Of a stretch of DNA of 64,000 nucleotides, positions 26,517 to 35,375 are shown piece after piece. Position numbers and translations under genes: made by a program. Positions within the stretch are counted from its first letter, which is position 1, and each line of letters starts with the position of its first letter. The stretch spans positions 1 to 64,000 of the forward strand of contig JAJFLP010000016.1 of NCBI GenBank assembly GCA_021772635.1, in the 5' to 3' direction. This DNA comes from Verrucomicrobiota bacterium (GTDB lineage: Bacteria; Verrucomicrobiota; Lentisphaeria; JABSQK01; JAJFLO01). A model generated the notes under the pieces. It was not told where the DNA came from and searched no databases. It saw only the letters and a list, made by a program, of their open reading frames with translations.

Positions 26517-28397
26517 TCAGTCGATCGGTATAGATAGCAGGTCTGCCTTGGTTCTTCTGAGTTCGAGGTTAATCACTTCCCTGGGCGCCTCACTGGTGGT
26601 CACAACTTTGCGAACATCCGTGAGCCACTCCTCCAGTGCGTTCATTGTAACCCTGGTCTTATAGAGCCGGGGATACTTCTTGTATATCTTTCGCTGTTTC
26701 ATAAAATTGGTTTTCTCCACCTCCGCCAAATTCGTAATCAATGAAGTTTCTGCTTCGGCTTTTCTAATGACGCTATTCGACTCTTGTTCAGCTTCCGATA
26801 TGACTTGAATCGCGAATTTCTGTGCCTCAATAACTAGACTTTGTCTTTCCTCCTGCGCTGAGATTACTTCCGTAAACGCAGGCGCTACCTGGGGAGGGGA
26901 TTGCAAATAATCGAACCCGACATAGAGGATTTCTATGCCTAGCTGATGCAGGTTGGACGCTTTCTGGATACCCTCTTGGAGTTTTACTTCGGCAAGATTC
27001 AGCTCAGCCTGGAGTATTGACGGAAACTCATTGGACATGATATAGCGAGTCAACTCGCGGCGCGCGAGATGACTTAATAGGGCGCGGGCATCGCGATTTC
27101 CGGAAAAGAATAGTTCGTTATCGTTGATCGAATATCGAATAGAGATTCCTGCGCTGACCAGGCTGATCGTCGCTGATTGCGACTCCTTACCCGCCCGCGT
27201 CCCTCGGGAACTGCTCCTGCTTCCCGCCATCAATAAATTCGGTTTAAACCTGGCATTCTGCCACAGTATTAGCTCCGGCAGTACCTGCTTCTCGTTATTT
27301 GAACGATCGAATTCTACCGGATTGATAGAAAGATGTTGAACCCGTCCGTTCGGGATGCGTTCAACTTTTGTCATTGGCCAGGGTAACTGAAAATGTAGTC
27401 CAGGGGCGAGTGTTTGCAGATTCGAAGACCACCAGTTTTGGCTCAAACCCGATTCATGCGGTTGTATATAAACGATACTTGTGAGCAATGAAAGCGATAT
27501 CAACTGCACGAGTATTATGGGGAGCACCGCTCGCCGGATCCAGGCATATAGCCAACGTTCCGATAATTTTACTCCAAACTGGTAGTCAACGATAACGGCA
27601 AGGTTAACCAAGATCCCCTGAGGCTGGTTAAATAAGCCAAGGATCCGACTTTCGTATACCGGAATCTCCCAAATCGACTGGGATTGTGGGCGGTATAGCT
27701 CCAATACCCACGTAACGATTCGTTCTCCGGCGAGAAATAACCCGATGATACAGAATAGCCAGGTTGCAAAGGTTCCGTAAATCGGGTAATCCCAATAAAG
27801 CATCAACGACGCTAGTGCGCCGGCGCAATAAACAAAAGCACTAAGCAACGCCATCGCGCTAACCGGCCGTAGGAATAGCTGATTATTTCCGAACGCGGCG
27901 CCTGAACAGAATTTTCCGGTCACGAACGCTAGAATAGAAAAAGTCGCCATGATCGATGCGACTACTAACATGGGGCTCAAATTCTTTGGTAAGACTTCAT
28001 GAACGTGAGTGTTCTCAATGTGTATTACCCATAGAGCCAAAGCGATCTCGAACACACTGATTAATAGCAAAATACACGGAAGTATCGGACGCTTAAACTG
28101 ATGGAGTGACTGCTGATAACGCCCGTAATCATCGACTTCGTTGTCGAAGAGCTTCTGCTCCTTCTTTTCTATAATTTCTTCTTCTTTTTTCTCCATCAAC
28201 GCTAATCGCGTAAGATGAGCGTGAAAGGCGGCGAGGTATGATACAAGCGCGCCAATTAACGAGATATTTCCTGCTTGGCTAACAAAATGGGTTGGAATAT
28301 CCGGGCCGAACTTCTGTGCCAGTACGTGCATAATCGTACCGAAAGCGGTAAGTAAAAACGCAGATACGATGGCGGTTTTCTGCTGGTTCTTATCCAT
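26517..28397 (-). CDS. Large SPFH-domain protein with N-terminal multispan membrane region
   Basis: The C-terminal 300 residues form an HflK-like SPFH domain (SIVYIQPHESGLSQNWW, LAPGLHFQLPWPMTKVER). The N-terminal 320 residues are unusual: about seven or eight hydrophobic helices with a charged insert (MEKKEEEIIEKKEQKLFD). Ordinary HflK has a single helix. At 626 residues it is much longer than the 330-400 of HflK. The ATG at 28397 is preferred because the frame upstream of it reads into an R1 repeat. It is the first gene of the SPFH trio. Confidence 0.85.
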   Translation of the reverse strand: MDKNQQKTAIVSAFLLTAFGTIMHVLAQKFGPDIPTHFVSQAGNISLIGALVSYLAAFHAHLTRLALMEKKEEEIIEKKEQKLFDNEVDDYGRYQQSLHQFKRPILPCILLLISVFEIALALWVIHIENTHVHEVLPKNLSPMLVVASIMATFSILAFVTGKFCSGAAFGNNQLFLRPVSAMALLSAFVYCAGALASLMLYWDYPIYGTFATWLFCIIGLFLAGERIVTWVLELYRPQSQSIWEIPVYESRILGLFNQPQGILVNLAVIVDYQFGVKLSERWLYAWIRRAVLPIILVQLISLSLLTSIVYIQPHESGLSQNWWSSNLQTLAPGLHFQLPWPMTKVERIPNGRVQHLSINPVEFDRSNNEKQVLPELILWQNARFKPNLLMAGSRSSSRGTRAGKESQSATISLVSAGISIRYSINDNELFFSGNRDARALLSHLARRELTRYIMSNEFPSILQAELNLAEVKLQEGIQKASNLHQLGIEILYVGFDYLQSPPQVAPAFTEVISAQEERQSLVIEAQKFAIQVISEAEQESNSVIRKAEAETSLITNLAEVEKTNFMKQRKIYKKYPRLYKTRVTMNALEEWLTDVRKVVTTSEAPREVINLELRRTKADLLSIPID

Positions 28398-28423
28398 ATC
28401 TCTCAAGCACCTTGAGCTCAGTG

Positions 28424-28519
28424 ATAGACTGCAAGCAGTCCTGTTTTCAGCCGACTTATAGGTTCCGTCACGCACGAGAATTCGAATGATATCTTGAAAA
28501 CTCGAAGGTGGTCAGTATA
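28424..28519 (+). repeat. R1 repeat copy, short form
   Basis: It begins ATAGACTGCAAGCAGTCC, contains GAATTCGAATGATATCTTG and ends GGTGGTCAGTATA. It lies between the permease and SPFH genes. Confidence 0.82.
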
Positions 28520-28627
28520 CAATATTGTCCATGGTAGCGCAGCGTACTTCTTGCACTTTCGAGGTTGAGCTCGCGAGATAAAAAACAGATAATCGGGATC
28601 TGTCCCTCCCCGGCGCGCGACCGCGAA

Positions 28628-29581
28628 TCAGTTTTTGCCGATCTCCAACCTGTCGTAGAGGACCGTCGCGATTATGATGAACATAATTACGAACGCGAAT
28701 GACTGTATCCCGCAAATCCCGAAATAACCTAGCGGTACATGCTGATTGTCCACCAAGCGATCCGCAACCCAATAATATTGCCAGTTCGGTAAAATAGACT
28801 TGATTACATTTGTGACAATACCCGGGCCGAGTGATGTGCTGATTAGATATTCCGAAATCAGACCGAAAAGAAAGACTATTATCCCGATCGTTAATACGAC
28901 TGCTGAATCGGCGATAACTGCGACCGGCAGCAGGACAGCAGAAAACGCAAGAATCCCGCCGGCGATCATAATTCCACTCTCAATACCCCGCCAATCAAAA
29001 AAGTCCGATCCGCTTGAGCTGACGCGTACCAGAAGCAGAAGACAAAGAAGGGAAACCAAAATCAAATTCGCGTAAAATACGTACGATCCTCTTAATACAT
29101 AGTGTCGTATTCCGCTCAGCATTAATCCCGCACCGATTGTCGCGAAGTACAGAACTAAACAGCTTGTGTTTAGGAAATCTGAGTCATATGAAATTTCCGA
29201 GACCAATAAGTAGCTGACCAGACCCGATACGTGCAGTAGAATTATGCTTGATGCGATGCCGGCCCATTTCCCGGCGATCAGACAGAATGATCCGATTGGC
29301 CGGCTCATTAATATCGGGCCTGCACCCCGTCTTATATCGTCAGTTATAACCCGGATATATCCGAAAATAATTCCGAGGCAACCGATTAAAAAAAGCAAAG
29401 CCTGAGATTGATCCCGGAGGAGTTTCATGTGTTCTCCGTAGGTAAATCCCGGGAGGGCTGCCAACAGAACTATCAGGAGTAATACTGTCAGGTGAAGGAC
29501 AAGAAAAAACGGATCGCCGATGGTGGTCTTCGCAGCGTTTTTAGCGATAGATCGATATTGTCTAATGGCGGTGAAGTTCAC
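28628..29581 (-). CDS. ABC-2-type permease, second copy in the cluster
   Basis: The 317-residue protein has an N-terminal soluble stretch and about eight hydrophobic helices (such as FFLVLHLTVLLLIVLLAAL and ALLFLIGCLGIIFGYI). The cytoplasmic motif RRGAGPILMSRPIGSFCLIAG resembles the ABC-2 permease segment in the gene at 19892. It is the first minus-strand gene before the SPFH trio. Together with the ATPase at 21428 and the permease at 19892 it could form one heteromeric transporter (inference). The substrate is unknown. Confidence 0.8.
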   Translation of the reverse strand: MNFTAIRQYRSIAKNAAKTTIGDPFFLVLHLTVLLLIVLLAALPGFTYGEHMKLLRDQSQALLFLIGCLGIIFGYIRVITDDIRRGAGPILMSRPIGSFCLIAGKWAGIASSIILLHVSGLVSYLLVSEISYDSDFLNTSCLVLYFATIGAGLMLSGIRHYVLRGSYVFYANLILVSLLCLLLLVRVSSSGSDFFDWRGIESGIMIAGGILAFSAVLLPVAVIADSAVVLTIGIIVFLFGLISEYLISTSLGPGIVTNVIKSILPNWQYYWVADRLVDNQHVPLGYFGICGIQSFAFVIMFIIIATVLYDRLEIGKN

Positions 29582-29604
29582 AGCAACAAGGATAATTTCA
29601 GATT

Positions 29605-29693
29605 CTAGACTGCAAGTTTGGGCAACCGGGGCAGTCCAATTTTCAGTCCGTATAGAATGGCCCCGGGGAATAAACGCGAGGGCTATCAGTAAA
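29605..29693 (+). repeat. R1 repeat, variant with expanded first hairpin
   Basis: It begins TAGACTGCAAGTTTGGGCAA and continues CCGGGGCAGTCCAATTTTC, so the usual ACTGCAAGCAGT palindrome is opened by extra bases. It ends near GGCTATCAGTA. A similar expanded left end is seen at 49173. Confidence 0.6.
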
Positions 29694-29868
29694 ATGACGT
29701 AAGACTTGTTTTATCGACTGATTATACCAGTTGTCGAGGTGTTCTCGAAATCCGGCTGAAAACCTAAAAGTCGAATTCCGCGCCGACATTCAAAAGGTGA
29801 TCGCTTACAGTCTAACCTAATCAAGATTCGTAAACTCGCAGAACGCACTTGTGATTGACCAGGAAACC

Positions 29869-30354
29869 CTAATCCCGCTCAGTATTGGAGCAATTAGCAC
29901 ATGTGCCATCGACCTGTATTAGTTGATCCTCAACAGTAACCCCAAATTTATCCCTCAAATACCACTGGGTCGGGCCGAATATTTCCTTCGGGATATCGCG
30001 CTCTTCGGTTTTATCGCAGATTTTACACCGTACCAGAACATGGAACTCTGCCGAGCAACCGATGTGTGTACAACTTACGAATCCGCCCGAGGGATGAACC
30101 TGATGGACTAATCCGAATTTTAGAAACGCCTCCAGGATTCGATAGACAGAGACCTGGTCAATATCCGGTGCAGTCTTATCGTTCGTGATTGCTTCAAGTA
30201 TTTCTCGGGGTGATAGGCTTACTGTGGCATCAGTTAAGCAGCGCATAACCGCGATCCGGGGTTTAGTCAGTTTCGCCCCTTTCCCTCGCAATATCTCTTC
30301 AAAACTGCTTAGGTCAATATCGTTTGCACTGTTCGTTACGTTCGGCTTAATCAT
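29869..30354 (-). CDS. Fur-family metal-dependent transcriptional regulator (Zur/Fur type)
   Basis: The 161-residue protein has the Fur winged helix (KLTKPRIAVMRCL, DQVSVYRILEAFLKFGLVHQV) and the metal-binding dimerisation domain. Its ligands include His in FHVLVRCKICDKTEE and a terminal CANCSN pair, giving two CxxC zinc sites as in Zur and Fur. An imperfect 25-bp palindrome lies 32-56 bases upstream of its start, suggesting autoregulation. A MerC-like membrane protein gene follows upstream on the same strand. Zinc or iron as signal cannot be separated from sequence alone. Confidence 0.9.
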   Translation of the reverse strand: MIKPNVTNSANDIDLSSFEEILRGKGAKLTKPRIAVMRCLTDATVSLSPREILEAITNDKTAPDIDQVSVYRILEAFLKFGLVHQVHPSGGFVSCTHIGCSAEFHVLVRCKICDKTEERDIPKEIFGPTQWYLRDKFGVTVEDQLIQVDGTCANCSNTERD

Positions 30355-30385
30355 AAGATTATAATTGACTGAATTGTGGTGTCGA

Positions 30386-30410
30386 AATAACGCAAAAATT
30401 TTGCATTATT
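30386..30410. promoter_or_regulatory. Fur-family operator candidate upstream of the fur gene
   Basis: The 25-base sequence is a near-perfect palindrome with half sites AATAAcGCAAA and TTTGCaTTATT. It matches the style of Fur/Zur/Mur boxes. A second site with the same TTTGCATTA half lies at 31522-31540. Confidence 0.6.
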
Positions 30411-30481
30411 TGCTTGGATTAGTCGTCATTTTCCCATAGAACCCGATTTCTTCCCGGTGATCTGGAAAAACTGATTACTGG

Positions 30482-30693
30482 TAGCCTGACCTATGCATAA
30501 AGATTTCTACTGTGAGCATGTCTCAGACCTAATCTAAATGAGTTACAAAGAACGTATGATCCCGCGGTCACGGTACTAGATTAAGAGATCCAGCCGACAT
30601 TTCAATATTTCTTAAGCCGTGCAAACTTCGTAACTCGTTTATCTCAGGCCGGCTAAAAGCTCTCGTAACGAAATTGACGGATAGATCAGGCTA
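30482..30693 (+). repeat. R2 repeat copy, 212 bp
   Basis: It runs from TAGCCTGACCTATGCATAAA to GACGGATAGATCAGGCTA. Its right end on the minus strand supplies TAG, the stop codon of the merC-like gene (30691-30693). Confidence 0.9.
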
Positions 30694-31221
30694 GTTGCCG
30701 CCGCGGTGTTCCTTGCAGCGGGAACACGATTTGCACAGACGTCTATTTAGTAAGTGGCTCGCTGCAATTGAACCCGCGCCGAATACCAGTAATATCAGAC
30801 TCAATTTATTGTCTTGCGGGCGAGATATATGTTCTTTTCCGCCGACGGGTGCCGCTCCCGTTCCTCCATGGACCGCGGTAATTTTATGGCCCGATTCGCC
30901 GTGAACAGTATGACTGTGCGGGAAAATAAAGATTGCGGAGATCAGCATGATTGCCGCAGCCAAGAATACTAACAAAGCTTGGCTGTGCCGGTGTAATTTG
31001 TAGCTCCAGCATAAATTGCTTGCCGCTAGCAAAATCGTAGCGATTACGAAAACCCTCTCTGCTGTTTGATTCAATAGGAAATCCATTCCAACTAACGGAA
31101 GAACTACGATGAGCAACGGCATCGCCAGGCAATGCACGGCGCACGCAAAAGATAGGCATACCCCGAGAATATCCAGTCGGGAATAGTGTTTTCGCAGAAA
31201 TGTATTGGTTACCGTAAGCAT
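30691..31221 (-). CDS. MerC-domain membrane protein
   Basis: The 176-residue product has four membrane helices (LGVCLSFACAVHCLAMPLLI, VFVIATILLAA, LLVFLAAAIMLISAI, LILLVFGAGSIAAS). It carries the MerC signature CAVHC in helix 1 and Cys-rich CKSCSRC near the C terminus. MerC proteins are small metal (classically mercury) uptake or binding proteins; many copies without a mer operon have other metal roles. The neighbouring Fur-family gene and shared palindrome suggest metal-dependent regulation (inference). The TAG stop is part of an R2 repeat. Confidence 0.85.
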   Translation of the reverse strand: MLTVTNTFLRKHYSRLDILGVCLSFACAVHCLAMPLLIVVLPLVGMDFLLNQTAERVFVIATILLAASNLCWSYKLHRHSQALLVFLAAAIMLISAIFIFPHSHTVHGESGHKITAVHGGTGAAPVGGKEHISRPQDNKLSLILLVFGAGSIAASHLLNRRLCKSCSRCKEHRGGN

Positions 31222-31248
31222 TCTAGTAAACTCATGGTTAGACAGTAA

Positions 31249-31376
31249 ATATACTGCAAGCAGTACAATTTTTGGTCTGTACGGACGAGCTCCGCTCGTG
31301 TCGAGACGACTTTGAATTTATTACCTAACGGATGTCGAACAATATTTCATCCCCTATGGACACGTGTGTGGTCCAA
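31249..31376 (+). repeat. R1 repeat copy, right end truncated
   Basis: It begins ATACTGCAAGCAGTACAATT, has a first-cassette hairpin (GAGCTCCGCTCG), the core CGACTTTGAATTTATTACC and GATGTCGAACAATATTTC. The usual GTTCGGTATA end is absent. It lies between the merC-like gene and its presumed operator. Confidence 0.8.
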
Positions 31377-31521
31377 GTCCTCCCACGTGGTGACGGCCCC
31401 GCATTGCAGTAGCCGTAACTCTTTGTCCAAGGCGAAGTTCCTGCTGGTCGGCAAAGCGTCTAATCGCAAAATCAAAGACGACCACGATAGAATAGCTGGC
31501 CGCTAAAATTTAGCAACCCTA

Positions 31522-31540
31522 AATGCAAATAATTTGCATT
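31522..31540. promoter_or_regulatory. Second Fur-family operator candidate upstream of the merC-like gene
   Basis: The 19-base palindrome AATGCAAATAATTTGCATT has one central mismatch. It resembles the site at 30386-30410. It is 301-319 bases from the merC-like start, with an R1 repeat between. Confidence 0.55.
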
Positions 31541-31659
31541 AATGCATCTGCGCCGACGGTTTGCCGCTGTTATTCAGGAGATTCACTGTCGTTTTTACTT
31601 CGGGTTTTGATCTGGCTCGGGAAGGATCAGCATAAGATCTCCGATACTGGGCAAGGGGG

Positions 31660-32370
31660 TCACGCAGGGCTGTGCTGCTTCAGGAGAGCAATAATGTTTT
31701 CCTGGTCGGCTTTCTCTGCCATTCTCAGCGGGGTGTCACCGACTTCATTTTTAATGTCAGTGAGAGCACCGTTGTCAACCAAGAGTTTTGCTATGGAAAT
31801 GTGACCTTTTTTCGCGGCTTTATGAAGGGGGGTGTTCCCGTTACTATTCTTCGCGTCAAGCTCCGCGCCGTTCTGAATCAAGAACTCTGCTATTTCAGTA
31901 TGCTCTTTCCACGCCGCGTTATGTAGTGGAGTGAATCCGTGGTTGTCCTTGGCAGCTGTATCCGCACCGTGTTTAGTGAGTAATTTAACAATTTCGACAT
32001 GGCCACGGCCGGCAGCCTCATGCAGGGGCGTCTCACTAGTGTAATCTTTTGCCTTTACGTCAGCTCCAGCAGCGACGAGTTTTTCGACAACCTTTAAGTG
32101 TCCTTCCCAAGACGCATCATGCAGAGGTGTTTCGCCGTAATTATCCCTGGCATTTACCTTAGCACCATTGGCCAGTAATAATTCCACGATATCAAGATGC
32201 CCCTCCCACGCCGCTTCGTGAAGCGGAGTATTTCCACTTTTATTTTTTTCCTCTATATCTGCATGTTCCTTGAGGAGTTTCTCGACAACGTTTTTCGCTC
32301 CTCGCAGAACTGCCTCATGTAACTGCGTGGTACGGTTGTTATCTATGGACTTAGTCGGAGTATTGTGCAT
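31660..32370 (-). CDS. Ankyrin-repeat protein
   Basis: The 236-residue protein is built almost only of seven ankyrin repeats of about 33 residues, with recurring TPLHEAAWEGH-type helices and GADxxAKD loops. There is no signal peptide or membrane segment, so it is predicted to be cytoplasmic and to bind a protein partner. The repeats are very regular and close to consensus. It lies alone between repeat-filled gaps. Nothing in the neighbourhood indicates the partner. Confidence 0.93.
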   Translation of the reverse strand: MHNTPTKSIDNNRTTQLHEAVLRGAKNVVEKLLKEHADIEEKNKSGNTPLHEAAWEGHLDIVELLLANGAKVNARDNYGETPLHDASWEGHLKVVEKLVAAGADVKAKDYTSETPLHEAAGRGHVEIVKLLTKHGADTAAKDNHGFTPLHNAAWKEHTEIAEFLIQNGAELDAKNSNGNTPLHKAAKKGHISIAKLLVDNGALTDIKNEVGDTPLRMAEKADQENIIALLKQHSPA

Positions 32371-32662
32371 TCGAGGTACACCTTTAACGTGACTGAAAGT
32401 CGCCGCCGAAGTTAAGGAATTTGGTAAGTCCTAACTATAGCCTGAGAATCGCACATATTCAATATAGTTCCGCTCCTCCTGAACGCTTTTCCTTACCCGC
32501 TTCTCTCAGTTTTCTCGGTCCGGATTCTCCGTCTTGCATACGCGTCCCGTATTGACCGGATCCACACTGATTCGAAAAGGATCCCAATAGTGCTGGCAGT
32601 ACCAGCAGAGTCGTTCAATACCGATCTAATATTGGACTGGACTGGCCGCTAAAACCCATATG
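32371..32662. other. Intergenic region, nothing recognised
   Basis: Upstream of the ankyrin gene no conserved motif was seen. Confidence 0.4.
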
Positions 32663-32757
32663 TTAGACTGCAAACAGTCCAATTTCCGGATAACGTAAAA
32701 ATTAATCAAGGAAGAGATTCCGAACAATATTTCGGAAACTCTAAGGCGATCAGTATA
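32663..32757 (+). repeat. R1 repeat copy, short form
   Basis: It begins TTAGACTGCAAACAGTCCAA, contains TTAATCAAGGAAGAGATTCC and GAACAATATTTCGGAAACTC, and ends GGCGATCAGTATA. Confidence 0.85.
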
Positions 32758-32792
32758 GAACGTGTTTCAAAGCGGTGATGACCAGATTCTTG

Positions 32793-33641
32793 TTACAAGG
32801 TTGATACTTTAACAACAGACCTATCAATAGAAGCGGGGATTCCGATCGCGAAAATATCGGAGCCTATACTGAGGCTGGTGAGTAGACTAGCGTAAACGTA
32901 GGCCTTAGCGATTGTAACGGCCGAGAGAAGACTTTCACCCAACGCCAAGTTTGCGAGTATGGCGGCAGACAACAGGCATCCGGTACCGTGGGTCTGAGTT
33001 GTCGGCGCAACGGGAGATTTTAACTCGTACAAATTTCCTTCACACGCGAGAAAGTCAACCGCCGCCTCATCCATATTCAGGTGCCCTCCTTTAAGTAATA
33101 CACTCACGCCGAGTGTCGCGGCAAGCTCTTGAGCGGCCATCGCCGGAGTTTCATACTGGGTAATGTTTTTCTGGAGTAATAACTCTGCTTCGATAGTGTT
33201 CGGAGTAACGAGAGTCGAAGTTGGGATCAGATACCGAGTGAGTGCGTCGAGACATTCCGGAGTCGCGAGTCGGGAACCGCTTGATGCTGTCATAACCGGG
33301 TCTATCACGAGCGGCAATCTCTTCGGCAGGTTTTGCACAGCTCCGGCGACTGCGGTAATCGTCTCCGGTGTACTCAGTAACCCTGTCTTTATCGCGCGCA
33401 CCGATAGTGCTTCAGTAACGACGTTGAACTGATCGACAACGACGTGCTTAGGGATCGGATGGATTGCGCCAACGCGTAACGGATTTTGAGCCGTAACGGC
33501 AGTAATAACGCTGGCACCGAAAGTCCCGAAAAAAGAAAACGTCTTCAAGTCGGCTTGAATACCCGCACCACCTCCACTGTCACTGCCTGCGACTGTGAGG
33601 CACACAGGAATTTTTGTCGTTGATATCAAGGTCTCTTGCAA
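32793..33641 (-). CDS. thiD: Hydroxymethylpyrimidine/phosphomethylpyrimidine kinase
   Basis: The 282-residue ribokinase-fold enzyme phosphorylates HMP and HMP-P in thiamine synthesis. It begins the core with VAGSDSGGGAGIQADLKTFS, followed by VDPVMTASSG, LVTPNTIEAELL and the anion-hole/catalytic motif THGTGCLLSAAI. The length is slightly above the usual 260-275. No thiE or thiC lies nearby. An R1 repeat begins 32 bases upstream of the start. Confidence 0.93.
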   Translation of the reverse strand: MQETLISTTKIPVCLTVAGSDSGGGAGIQADLKTFSFFGTFGASVITAVTAQNPLRVGAIHPIPKHVVVDQFNVVTEALSVRAIKTGLLSTPETITAVAGAVQNLPKRLPLVIDPVMTASSGSRLATPECLDALTRYLIPTSTLVTPNTIEAELLLQKNITQYETPAMAAQELAATLGVSVLLKGGHLNMDEAAVDFLACEGNLYELKSPVAPTTQTHGTGCLLSAAILANLALGESLLSAVTIAKAYVYASLLTSLSIGSDIFAIGIPASIDRSVVKVSTL

Positions 33642-33672
33642 CTGGTAAGGTTCCGGGTTTCAGGTTCATTAT

Positions 33673-33833
33673 TATACTGCAAGCAGTATATTTTTTGACG
33701 ACTTTGAATTAGTCAGCTAAGAGATATCGAACAATATTTGTTAACCGGCATCATGTCCCGCCTTAGCCGACCCAGGCGACGGCGGAAGTCACACCGACGA
33801 CGCCTGGTCGAAAACCTGAAGACGTTCGGTATA
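33673..33833 (+). repeat. R1 repeat copy, long form with largest cassette
   Basis: It begins TATACTGCAAGCAGTATA, contains GAGATATCGAACAATATTTG, then a cassette of about 70 bases starting TAACCGGCATCATGTCCCGC, and ends AAGACGTTCGGTATA. Confidence 0.85.
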
Positions 33834-33931
33834 CTTCGGCCGACAGGTGGTGTAGGCAGTCTCCTGCCCGCGGAGATCTAATATTTCCGGCTGAGAAGGG
33901 CTCCCCTCGTTTTTAGGTCCCGTCTATTCCG

Positions 33932-35053
33932 CTACGGTATCTCGAGGTAAATCGGCGTGGTGGTTAGGTTTGTACAGCCATTCTTCTTTATGGCGACGAC
34001 ATCTTCTATTCTAACTCCGCCCCACTCCGGATAATACAAACCGGGCTCGACGGTAACAACATGGCCCTGTTTCAGAATATATTTTTTCCTGCCGATTCGA
34101 GGCGCCTCATGAATTTCCAAACCGAGGCCGTGACCCGTACTGTGGATGAATCCATAAGGAATATTCGCTTTAATATCTGTTCGGAACCCAAGGTGCCTTA
34201 ACGTTTTCGAGGCGGTTTGGTGCACTACTCGACTATCTACGTCCGATTTCAAGACATCGATAGTATTGTTAACAGCGGTTTGCACCGCTACAAACGCTCG
34301 CTTCACGATTTCCGAAGCAGTTCCTTTGACGACCGTTCGCGTCAGGTCTCCGTGATATCCCGTATTCGTAACTCGCGGAAATATATCGATAATAATTGGC
34401 TGGTTCGCCATAATTTTCCCTGAGCCGCTGTCGTGTGGATCGGCAGCCGAGATTCCACAAGCGACAATCGTTTCCGACGCACTTCCTCCACAGTATGAGA
34501 TAGTTGCATTTATCTCACCTTTAATAATTTCTGAAGTAAGCGCCTGATTATTCCATTGCAATCCTCTGCCTTTAATCCGTGAGGCATTTATGATTTGCAG
34601 GGCTCTTTCTAAGCCTGCCTCGGCCAGTTTAACCCCGTCCGAAATTTTCTTTATCTCCGATTTCATTTTAAATTCTCGTTCCGGAAAAAACGGGCCGCGA
34701 GTTGCTTTGAATGTTAGACCCCGGCGTTTCAACAGGTCGATCAGCCCGTACGGGAAGTAGTACGGGACGTGCCACTTCTTTATTCCGTAGTACTTACTGA
34801 CACCGGTAATTTGTGATTCGTAACTGACGCTTTTTAGGCCGAACTTCTGCTTTGCGTCGCCGTAGCTCATAACGGTGGTTCGTTTATCCGCTTCACGCCG
34901 TGCGCGATTGAACTCTAGAGGGCTTACGATTATGAACCGCGTCGACGCGACTTCGAACCATAATATCGGATCCGGGATAAAAAGGCCCGTGACATAGCGA
35001 AGGTCTGGGCATCTCTCGCTATCCCCATATAATAATTTTGCTGGTGATTTCAT
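33932..35053 (-). CDS. M24-family metallopeptidase (Xaa-Pro aminopeptidase-like)
   Basis: The 373-residue protein has an N-terminal creatinase-like domain and a C-terminal pita-bread fold. All five metal ligands can be located: Asp in IIIDIFPR, Asp in GDLTRTV, His308 in STGHGLGLEIHE, Glu336 in TVEPGLY and Glu350 in VRIEDVV. It should remove N-terminal residues before proline or act on related peptides in the cytoplasm. The N-terminal region is shorter than in E. coli PepP. It stands alone on the minus strand. Confidence 0.87.
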   Translation of the reverse strand: MKSPAKLLYGDSERCPDLRYVTGLFIPDPILWFEVASTRFIIVSPLEFNRARREADKRTTVMSYGDAKQKFGLKSVSYESQITGVSKYYGIKKWHVPYYFPYGLIDLLKRRGLTFKATRGPFFPEREFKMKSEIKKISDGVKLAEAGLERALQIINASRIKGRGLQWNNQALTSEIIKGEINATISYCGGSASETIVACGISAADPHDSGSGKIMANQPIIIDIFPRVTNTGYHGDLTRTVVKGTASEIVKRAFVAVQTAVNNTIDVLKSDVDSRVVHQTASKTLRHLGFRTDIKANIPYGFIHSTGHGLGLEIHEAPRIGRKKYILKQGHVVTVEPGLYYPEWGGVRIEDVVAIKKNGCTNLTTTPIYLEIP

Positions 35054-35125
35054 TTTAATCCCACCAGTGGGTTAAATTCCCCGACGCTTGGCCCGAGGCA
35101 GTTGATTATTGTTTCGGATCAGGGT

Positions 35126-35220
35126 CAGATTGCGAGCAGTTGATGTCCCCGAGATCGGTGAATAACTTGAGTGCCTGATATTAGACAAGTTTTCGAAAAC
35201 TCAAAGGCAGTCAGCATATA
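35126..35220 (+). repeat. R1 repeat, diverged, in tandem with the next copy
   Basis: The left end reads ATTGCGAGCAGTTGATG. The right end is TTTCGAAAACTCAAAGGCAG followed by TCAGCATATA. Its last bases are the first bases of the next copy. Confidence 0.6.
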
Positions 35221-35344
35221 CTGCAAGCAGTACAATTTTGGACGACTTTGAATTCATTACCTAAGGGGTATCGAACAATATTTTTTAACCGGCATTCTGC
35301 TGGCCAGCAGAACGCCGGTTAAAAACCTGAAGACGTTCAGTATA
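35217..35344 (+). repeat. R1 repeat copy, complete
   Basis: It begins TATACTGCAAGCAGTACAAT, contains CGACTTTGAATTCATTACC, GGTATCGAACAATATTTTTT, a perfect CCGGCATTCTGCTGGCCAGC hairpin closing with CGCCGGTT, and ends AAGACGTTCAGTATA. Confidence 0.9.
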
Positions 35345-35375
35345 CCTAGGATTAACGGATACTTAATGACCTGTA

